Source: Hanleya hanleyi
Lineage: Eukaryota > Mollusca > Polyplacophora > Lepidopleurida > Hanleyidae
Length of the DNA stretch: 64,000 nt
Direction of reading: 5' to 3'
Assembly: GCA_036873755.1 (NCBI GenBank)
Contig: JAVTVY010018677.1
Coordinates: 1-64,000 of the forward strand
Below the pieces are notes generated by a model. It made no database searches, was not told the DNA's origin, and worked only from the letters and a program-made list of their open reading frames with translations. The stretch's first letter is position 1, and every line of letters begins with the position of its first letter. This document shows positions 56,166 through 64,000 of the stretch, piece by piece. The translations under genes were made by a program, and so were the position numbers.

Positions 56166-58780
56166 CGTCCATCCGTCTGTGCAAAGATAGAAGTTCTCTT
56201 TCGTGTTGAATAGTTGGCCCTGAAAAAGGACTTTTGATGTTTAGTCAGAGCTAGATGTAGATTTGTTTCATTCTCCTGACGGATCCCCGACAGATGGGGC
56301 AAGACAATTGATGGTCATGGTTATTTGGATGGAAGACATCTCTTAGGTAGGCCAACAAACACCTCCCACCAACGGAGACGAGTTTGCAGGGCACCAATGA
56401 AATGGTCACTTTGTTTTCAAAACAAATACAGCAACAACCCCAATTGTCACCATCGCCGGGGAGCAGCAGCCCTCGCCCAGAAGTTGACGAGATGCATGAT
56501 GAATCTAAACCTTGCTGCTCTTAAAATCATAGTATTAACATCCATGTAATGTTTCAGAGTTGAATAATTCATACTATAACACTCGTCTTATATAACGCGC
56601 GGACGTCAGCGGAAGCATAGGATTGGAAATAGTCTGTTAATCTCAAGATGTGTTTCTTTTTACACGTTTTTAAGTAGTAGATCGACGCTTTTATATTGAA
56701 TATTGAGTTTAAACGTATTTTTCTACCTCTGAGTACCTAGCTCGAAAGCTTGAATAATGTATTTTATATCAGTATCAACAAAATTGTAATTCGTAAAAAG
56801 GTACTGACTAACTTTAGTAATTTTCCCATCAAATCCTGATATTGAGAAGCATATATTTAAACAGTGGATTGGACATGTAGATAGCGGCTTGATCATGTAA
56901 ATAGCGGCCTGACCATGTAAATATGAGCAAATGTGCGACAACAGTTATTCGGCAGTTCGAGCAAATATGAGCCGCGATTGTGGTTTGAACGTGTCGGGTG
57001 TATGGAAAATTAAGTACGTCATTGTACACAAAACACACTTCTAGGGATTATTACATATTAAGTAACAAGCTCACTGAGTACGTGTTTAGATGAGTCCATT
57101 AATGGTAGGTTTACCGTTGAGGATATAGCGTAGATGCACCCTCAGCATGCTAGTGTATAAGCATACAGTAGCTCGAATACAATTATAACAGAACTGTCGG
57201 ATAAATTATGTGATGTTGCAGAGACCGACCCTACAGATTTGTGAAAAATAATAGATCAGCTTAAGGAAATAAATGATGAGAGCTGTGTACATAATATTGA
57301 TATTAACAAATGGTATACTCATTTCAAGGAGATGCTTTTTGCTACATCAAACTGGGTCATAATCTTTTCTGTAAACTAAGAAGACGGGTGGACTAGTCTA
57401 GACTTGTCGCGAACTAACGTGATGATCTATAAATGGAACAGGGGTTTTCCCATGACATATAAATAGAACGACATTTTATGGAGCATTACATTTTAAGTAA
57501 TAAAACGGTCTTTTAATGATTTATAAAAATAGGGGTTTCCCCAATGATGTCAAGATCTATAAATAGAACTAACGTCATGACCTTTGGACATCTGGACGAC
57601 TGGGGCTCAGAGGTGAACGATCTGCTATTATAGGAATCTGAGATGTGGTTTTATGCTACTTCATGGACCATGCGATGTTAGTTCATCCTGGTTTCTAGAG
57701 CATTCTGTATGGCAATATCAATGAGGCGTCCACTGAGTATGTGTTAAGACAAGTCCTTTAATGGTAGCATTACCGTTGAGGAAATAGCGTAGATCCACCC
57801 TCAGCATGTTGATGTATAAGCATACAGTAGCTCGAATATAGCTGTCAATGAGCGCATAGCGTTCTATTGGGGATGATGGTTATTTTGGGTGAATTATGGT
57901 CCTGTGGACAGGGTATACACTTTACACAGACGTATGAACGATGGATAGAATAATGATTGGAATGATAAGAAGCAATATAACTGCGATGGAAGCACCTTTC
58001 ATATTGACGAGCGTTCTCTCATATTGATTCATGGTGAATGAAAAGGGGTGTACACGAGGACCTTTATATAGGTATTGACAATGACGTCAAATCACATTTA
58101 GAAAGAGTGTATGAAAATGTAAATGTTCACCTCTAAAAAACAAATGAATTCGCTAAAGACTACATGCATGATAGTATAGAAATTTTCAGGTGTGGGTGTA
58201 TACAAATTTCCCGGACATAGTTAGCTATGATGTATATGTAGAGCATGCACATGACTTACTGTTCTTTGTTTATGGGGAGACTATTGGCCTACATAGAAGT
58301 GGGGCATTACATATTAAGTATCAACACGATCTTAAAATGATTTATAAAAAGAATAGGGGTTTTCCAATGACGTCATGATCTATAAATAGAACTGACGTCA
58401 TGATCTTTGGAGGACTATTTTACATATTAAGTACCCAGACACTTTTTTAGGGAGCATGATATATTAAGTAACGAAACACTTTTTAGGGAGCATCACATAA
58501 TAACGCTGTCCTCTAAGTCCCCTTTTAACTTCTACTGATGAGACTATGAACGAAAACGATGAACAATGAGCATAAAGAATGAGAGTATGAACGAGAACAA
58601 TGAACAATAAATACGAAGGATGAGACTAGACGAGAACGATGAACATTGAACATGAATGATGGGGAGAAGTCAGATTGTAGTGCGGAAATCGTAAATTTTA
58701 TTTCTTCAGAAAGACATATGGTACATGAAGAATAGTTGGGGAAGATCGGGGAGACCTGGGGCGGAGATGAAGTGGGACAA
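56166..58780. other. Unassigned region with diverged direct repeats and a possible LINE trace
   Basis: A segment of about 125 bp at 57055-57190 recurs at 57722-57842 (see findings). Near 57230-57350 the + strand reads QLKEINDESC and DINKWYTHFKEML, which resembles LINE reverse transcriptase linker sequence, with stops. Open frame 56325-56549 is unrecognised. No intact gene seen. Confidence 0.35.
57413..58412 (+). repeat. Three copies of a TATA/CRE-like module
   Basis: ATCTATAAATAGAACT next to TGACGTCATGATC, preceded by ATAGGGGTTTTCC, at about 57413-57470, 57525-57588 and 58348-58410. They also share GGGAGCAT.ACAT.TTAAGTAA nearby. Confidence 0.55.
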
Positions 58781-60120
58781 TTGCATTACGGTACGTTATC
58801 ATCTATCCATTAACCAGGGATGAGTTTATGTGCACGTGTTGCCCGCTTCCTCCATGTCAATATTGTGGCAGGTCAGGTGATTAGACCAGATACAGGTGAG
58901 TTTGCATTTGTTTTCATGTTTAATGGTAAAAAATCTTCTTTCTTCGAAGTCACAACGATTCACCTCTGAGTGGCAGGCGAATACCTGTTGAATTGGAACA
59001 GTGTCAGTTTACGACAGTGTCAACAGCCCAGAAAAAAATATTGCCGTGTTCGAAAATTACACACTTGTGGAGAGTTGGGAGAGAAGGATCACATGTCCTG
59101 GACTTCTCCACCATATGTTCCATTTGTACATTTCCCTGTTGTGATTCTCTGTCGCTTTTCCAATCGGCTAGTTGAGCTCAACAAGTTGTTCGTTTCAATG
59201 AACAAATGTGTTGAAAGTTCAGTTTCGTTGCCATTGTGTGTGTGTTCCGTTTCTTTCAGCACAATTTCTCGAGACTCTCGATGGTGGACCATCTTATCAC
59301 GAACTTTACCTATTTGGGTCGTGTATCAGAGCTGACCAAGTTTAGTCGAATTGTGAATCAAGTGTTGTGTGTGGGAGTCCTTAAAGCTGACATGACCTTA
59401 TTTAATGCACAAATGGTAGCGAAAAAAAAATATTCACAGATTTTACTTCCAGTTGAATAATACCCGGCGGAACGAATCCAAGTGCCGAGTTCACGTCGAT
59501 ATTCTGCCAACTTCTCAGCCGAGTACATTTGCCTTCACCGCATATATAAAGCTTGAATCGACTGAGGACCTTGCCAGTCTGAACTGACATTCCTACTGTG
59601 CACATCATATTCATGTTGTCGTTGTATCCAGTCAAAATTCGAGCATCATATCACATTCATTCGCAAACAGTATAAATATATCTGAAAAAATGGGTAATAA
59701 AATCTGAAGAATCTGACAACTATATATACACGATTTAGACATACCTTTCAGTATTTCTTCAACACAATGAAACATGTTGGTCCCGTCACCAGTTTCTACA
59801 GCATTGTATTTCAATTTACCTCACTCGACGAAGAGGGCGCACGAAGCGACTGCTTTGGTAATTCTTGAGGCTCTACACGATGCACTCCACATGCGATCTC
59901 TTTTTCGATATCCGGTATGACGATACTGCTACAGGCCAACCCATGTTGACCGTTTACTGTGCCAAGGGGACAATGCGAGATTTGCTGTTGCTGTTGGAGA
60001 CTATTTGTGCAAACCAGAATGGCAAATTCCAAAATACGGAGTTACAAATTGAGAGCCCTTATTGCGATTGGCAGCCCGTCCAGTATTTTGACCTATCCAC
60101 CAGTTGTATAGAAAGGTGAA
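58781..60120 (+). other. Possible exon-like pieces, unrecognised
   Basis: 58820-58891 is an open frame from ATG ending at a strong donor (ACAG GTGAGT). A good acceptor (TTCCGTTTCTTTCAG) precedes 59260. 59865-60113 is open (DLFFDIRYDDTATGQ, LLLLLETICANQ) and ends at AAAG GTGAATT. The pieces do not assemble into a protein I recognise, and stops separate alternative frames. Could be a decayed gene. Confidence 0.25.
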
Positions 60121-61800
60121 TTCTTTTAGCATTCGTGGTTGGGAAATCTGGCGTATCTGACCTCCAACCTTTGGCCTTCAGTCACTATGACCACTTGAAT
60201 AGGTCAGTTCCAGTGACGTGAAAAGTAGGACTTCGGAAATGGCCGCAGATCTCGGCGAATATCCGAAAAAAACAGACTTTACATCTAGTCAAATGAGTAT
60301 AGATAAACCATCTTAGGTCCACATGGGTTGTGCAGGGTCTCGTATTGAAGCGTTCATCGAGGGTTCTTCGGGCCAGGTTACTGGGAGGTGGATGCAAAAT
60401 GGTATTCTGGGCAAACACAAAATTCGGAATAATGGATAAAATTCGGAATAATGGATATTACAGGACATGTCGCCAGCAATGGTCACTACACCATTTTTAC
60501 AAGGGTTGTGGGATAGCGCGGGCGATAGGTTGCATTCAGTAGGGCATGATGAGTCTAGCCTGAGTTACGGAACTAGATGTGACTGAATGATGGGGTTAGG
60601 TACAAATGAGTGAGTCAGTGAGTGAATCGTGCCCAGTGCACGGCTCTAGTGATGGGAAGTAAGATTCTCACACTCATACACCCAACTAAATCTAGCATCC
60701 AATGTCTTATCTCCTTGACGCAATCGAATGAGAGAAAGAAGGATTAACAGCAACAGCAACAGCAACAGCAACGAGCATTTTGCGTTTACACAACAAGCAT
60801 TTTGTGTATTACACATTTTATTTATCCCCTACGTCATCACATGGTAACAAAGCTGTGGGATTCGCGATGGGTGCAGTTACAATTCGCCTATCGCATCCTC
60901 GACCATGTTCGCTCTTGTTCGCTCTTGTTCGTGTGAAATGATCATCCATTCGTTCTGCTCTATTCCTAAGCGTCTTCGGATAGTCCAGAGTACTGTAATG
61001 CCAACATATCATGGAACTGCTGTTTTCATAATTTGACCGCGGTTTTCACCGCCTCTGTGGGTGGTAACCCTAAATCCGCTTCTAATGATGACGTCATTTC
61101 TATGTATGACATCACTTACAATCTATATTGTATCAGCGGCACTCCCAGGTGAGGACACATCCGTAAAATGATATCGTTTTGGGCGATGACATGACTTCCA
61201 TCAAGGGAAAAAAATGTGTCCATCTAGCCACAGAACTCAGTAGCTGCGAAAGTGATCTCTGACCTAGCGGATTTCTGGGAGTGGAAACGGGATCACGTTC
61301 GTGCATGCACACAATTAATTTGCGGCGGAACTTTTCTTCAATATGGCTGTACCATGTGAGATTGACAATACCGCCCCACGGCACCAACTACTATTATTCA
61401 ACATAGAAATATTTTTGTATAAATTGAATGCATTGTCTTTTTATGATTACAATCAACTTCATTACACAATAAAATGCGACCGAATCGCTCGATTATCAAA
61501 GGTACTATTTCGTAGACGGCGCACTACGTGATTGCCGTACGCTCCTCATGGGAGGCTCTTTGCTCGTTCTATGTGAAAGGCTAAGTGACGCCAATACAGA
61601 AATAGCCGAACGTGAAATTGAGCATGTGTGTGCGATGACGTTATGGCATTGCGATAGAGCGATAAGCCGTTACGATATAGCGTTAAGGCGTTCAGACTAG
61701 TGAAAAGCGTAACGTCGAGCATTGACACGCTTCACTACGTTTGTTGATTGTCAATTCCATACGATATCACGTGATCACTTGGACCATAGTAGTATACAAA
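60121..61800. other. Spacer left of the polymerase gene
   Basis: Contains a short CAACAG microsatellite (60747-60772) and a duplicated AAATTCGGAATAATGGAT (about 60419-60455). No gene recognised. One end of the polymerase-carrying element may lie here, but I could not place a terminal repeat. Confidence 0.4.
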
Positions 61801-61826
61801 GGGCAAATGGAGGGAATAGCGCGTCA

Positions 61827-61881
61827 CTGCGCATGCGCAGAAAAAAAATGTGTCGGTATTGTGGCGATGTGCGCATGCGTG
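61827..61881 (+). promoter_or_regulatory. Two NRF1-type palindromic sites
   Basis: CTGCGCATGCGCAG at 61827-61840 is a perfect 14 bp palindrome that fits the NRF1 consensus. TGTGCGCATGCGTG at 61869-61881 is a second match. Both lie upstream of the TATA box at 62157. Confidence 0.5.
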
Positions 61882-61891
61882 TGGTGCTGTG

Positions 61892-62144
61892 GTGGATGGT
61901 GGTGGGTGCAAGATGGCCGCTAATGTGGATGGTGGTGGGAGCGGCCATCTTGCACCCACCACCATCCACATGTCTGGGGTGGATGGTGGTGGGTGCAAGA
62001 TGGCCGCTCCCACCACCATCCACATGAGCGGCCATCTTGCACCCACCACCATCCACAAAAAATGGGGTGGATGGTGGTGGGTGCAAGATGGCCGCTCCCA
62101 CCACCATCCACATTAGCGGCCATCTTGCACCCACCACCATCCAC
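61892..62144. repeat. Nested palindrome of YY1-like motifs
   Basis: The 29 bp unit GTGGATGGTGGTGGGTGCAAGATGGCCGC (given here as GTGGATGGTGGTGGG plus TGCAAGATGGCCGC) occurs three times forward and three times inverted, with shorter GTGGATGGTGGTGGGA pieces. The first and last about 78 bp are exact complements of each other, including the TAAT/ATTA spacers. Confidence 0.9.
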
Positions 62145-62156
62145 GATGGAAAAACG

Positions 62157-62164
62157 TATAAAAG
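62157..62164 (+). promoter_or_regulatory. TATA box for the polymerase gene
   Basis: TATAAAAG lies 152 bp upstream of the ATG at 62309. An initiator-like TATTCATTGCAC lies about 30 bp downstream (about 62189). It follows directly after the palindrome. Confidence 0.6.
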
Positions 62165-62308
62165 GAGTCGATTTTTAGGGTAGGGGTGTATTCATTGCAC
62201 TATCTTGCGGAGCACTTTGACTTACCTGACCTGACCCTCCTGCCTGCTTGCTTCACCTTTAGCCAGTCATCCAGCCTGCTTGCCTATCCGCTTGTATGAG
62301 ACGAAAGC

Positions 62309-64000
62309 ATGACACGTGGAGAAGATTTTCCCTGGGACCCAGCAGCACCTCCGGTTGAAGTCTTGCCTGAAGACGAGCGTGTCAGGGACATTTATCAACG
62401 TCACTGGGCTACCATACGCCATTCTTTTCACCGTGACCGTCGTCTATTGGACTTGTATAACTTTCGGCTGCAGGACCTCACGTATCTGTCTACCTATGCC
62501 GAGAACATTTTCAGAGATCAGGTGACAGCGTTCAAGTTGAATATGACATTCGGGTACATTTTACGGCACAAGGAGACGGACCAGCTGCGGTATTATTATC
62601 CCAGCAATAATACCTATGTGTTTGATCAGCCGTTCACGGTGACGGATGCGATTTCTCTGGAGCCACTCATCGACCAATTGACTACGTTGGATCCATTGGA
62701 ATGGGCCCGGTTGCAACGCCCCAATACCCAATGGTTGGTGGAAATGGTGACCAACGTCACATTTTTCGTCACGAAAATGAGAGATCATCCTATCGGTGCT
62801 CCTGTACTACTCCCTCCGTGGTTGCTTCATCGACCCGGTCTGTATGCATTAACAGCAGGGAAGAAGGGGCCCTACAAAGACCGGAAATGTCTGTTTCGGT
62901 GTTTGGCCGTGCATGTGGACGAGTGTAACCCCCGGGCTTGTGACACAGTGGCCGATGACTATTGGGAACAGTATTTACAGCAGCAAGACTTGGATAAGCG
63001 GCACTTCCGTGGAGTGCCGTTCAAGAATTTGGATGACGTGGAAACACTGTTCGACATCAATATTTTTGTATACCGATTACGATGCGAAGAGGAGGGTACA
63101 TTTGTGGCTGAATTGGTTCGTCGTTCAACAGAACGGTATGCTGCTACGATGAAAGTCAATGTGTTCGACGACAATGGCGTGAGTCATTTTTCGCTGATCT
63201 CCAATATGAGCCAGTACGCTCAGTCTTTCAGTTGTGCCCAATGCCATCGGGTGTTTAAACACTCTTACCACTTACATCGCCACGAGAAAATCTGTGACAA
63301 CAGTGTCAAGCGAGTATATCCGGGTGGAGTGTATCATAATGCGCCTACTATTTTCCAGGAACTGGCCGATGAGGGTATCATCATACCGGAGGTGGATCGT
63401 TATTTTCCCTACCGGGCGTGTTACGATTTTGAGGCCCTGTTGGAGCCCATGGACATGTTCTCAGCAAAAACGCAGTGGACGCAGCGCCATATTCCTCTGA
63501 GTGTCAGTATTTCCAGCAACGTACCCGGCTATGACGCTGCGCCTGTCTGCTTCGTGTCGTCGGGGGACTCCCATGAGTTGATTACCCGCATGATGGAGTA
63601 TTTAGAGCAAGTCAGTGCGGCTAGTACGGAATTGTTGGTGGCCAAGTTCCAGCACGTACTGGACCAACTGGACGACCGCATTCCTATACCCGGTGTATCG
63701 TTCAGCGACGATGAAGAGTCAGAGTCAGAGTCAGAGTCGGAGCCCCTGCAGTCGCAGGATGTACCTTTACCGAAACCGTATGCGGAGAAATTGAAAGTGC
63801 GCTTCCTACAATACCTAGGCCAGTTACCGGTGCTCGGCTTCAACTCGGGGCGATACGATCTTAACATGGTGAAGGAATTTCTCTACCCTTACTTGGCCCA
63901 GGCTAATACCATCAAGTCCGTGATCAAGAAGATCAATAATCATATGGCCCTCACTACCACATCACTGCATTTCCTGGATGTACGGAACTACCTAGCTCCT
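62309..64000 (+). CDS. Polinton-type protein-primed DNA polymerase B, N-terminal and exonuclease part (continues past window)
   Basis: From ATG at 62309 the frame is open for 564 codons to the window edge. It starts MTRGEDFPWDPAAPPVEV. Residues 309-329 form a C-x2-C-x12-H-x3-C zinc finger (CAQCHRVFKHSYHLHRHEK followed by IC). It is followed by RVYPGGVYHNAPTIF, a stretch typical of these polymerases before the exonuclease. The Exo I motif is YDFEALL (Asp373, Glu375). The Exo II motif is GFNSGRYDLNMV (Asn512, Asp517). A SESESESE low-complexity insert lies between them. Polymerases of this family copy linear element DNA from a terminal protein primer. Palm and thumb regions would lie to the right. 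No stop or frameshift, unlike the fragment at 55254-55615. An upstream ATG at 62296 is out of frame. GC content is visibly higher than in the surroundings. Confidence 0.82.
   Translation, partial: MTRGEDFPWDPAAPPVEVLPEDERVRDIYQRHWATIRHSFHRDRRLLDLYNFRLQDLTYLSTYAENIFRDQVTAFKLNMTFGYILRHKETDQLRYYYPSNNTYVFDQPFTVTDAISLEPLIDQLTTLDPLEWARLQRPNTQWLVEMVTNVTFFVTKMRDHPIGAPVLLPPWLLHRPGLYALTAGKKGPYKDRKCLFRCLAVHVDECNPRACDTVADDYWEQYLQQQDLDKRHFRGVPFKNLDDVETLFDINIFVYRLRCEEEGTFVAELVRRSTERYAATMKVNVFDDNGVSHFSLISNMSQYAQSFSCAQCHRVFKHSYHLHRHEKICDNSVKRVYPGGVYHNAPTIFQELADEGIIIPEVDRYFPYRACYDFEALLEPMDMFSAKTQWTQRHIPLSVSISSNVPGYDAAPVCFVSSGDSHELITRMMEYLEQVSAASTELLVAKFQHVLDQLDDRIPIPGVSFSDDEESESESESEPLQSQDVPLPKPYAEKLKVRFLQYLGQLPVLGFNSGRYDLNMVKEFLYPYLAQANTIKSVIKKINNHMALTTTSLHFLDVRNYLAP

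Noticed and set aside
55575..56213. Long open frames rich in His, Thr and Asn
   Set aside because: They arise from the ACACAATC repeat, which lacks stops in several frames; composition is not that of a gene.
58970..59335. 121-residue open frame as a gene
   Set aside because: No recognisable motif, overlapping frames equally open, and a possible acceptor lies inside it; kept only as a low-confidence exon-like region.
61735..62144. Frames with repeated MVVGARWPL or DGGGCKMAA
   Set aside because: Translations of the nested palindrome; present on both strands because the unit is inverted.

Overview
The window is animal nuclear DNA. It has spliced exons with GT/AG junctions, AT-rich introns, minisatellites and several classes of animal transposon. 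The mix points to a lophotrochozoan, most likely a marine bivalve: a divergent CEP128 gene, repeats built from GTCCGTCCGTCC stretches and arrays of about 150 bp, a DIRS retrotransposon, Penelope-like reverse transcriptases and Polinton genes. The bivalve assignment is inference.

1-30.6 kb: the 3' part of one host gene, CEP128 (centrosomal coiled-coil protein), on the + strand. I placed 26 consecutive exons whose phases all agree. They give about 913 residues and a stop at 29498, with a poly(A) signal near 30561. The introns carry minisatellites, TTAA-flanked MITEs, foldback elements, and arrays flanked by subterminal inverted repeats that resemble Helentron-associated (HINE or 'pearl'-like) elements.

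31.05-37.8 kb: a DIRS tyrosine-recombinase retrotransposon with its full terminal architecture (inverted ends and internal complementary region). It carries gag, reverse transcriptase, RNase H plus methyltransferase-like, and tyrosine recombinase genes. The reverse transcriptase is broken by a stop codon, a changed catalytic motif and a frame change.

37.8-45.0 kb: a tRNA-derived SINE, a second subTIR/tandem-array element (145 bp units), a decayed Penelope-like fragment, a foldback element and a decayed LINE fragment.

45.0-52.5 kb: Penelope-like reverse transcriptase copies in head-to-head arrangement. One is split by a 4.67 kb element with inverted repeats of about 1.1 kb and a 6 bp target duplication. 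That element in turn contains a third subTIR/tandem-array family.

52.5-56.2 kb: a decayed Polinton/Maverick remnant with integrase plus chromodomain, packaging-ATPase fragment, a perfect 465 bp tandem duplication and a DNA polymerase B C-terminus. It ends at an AC-rich satellite.

56.2-61.8 kb: mostly unassigned sequence with repeated promoter-like modules.

61.8-64.0 kb: a promoter-like region (NRF1-type palindromes, a large nested palindrome of YY1-like motifs, a TATA box), then an uninterrupted reading frame running off the right edge. It encodes the exonuclease half of a Polinton-type protein-primed DNA polymerase B. This is the best candidate for a recently active large DNA transposon in the window.
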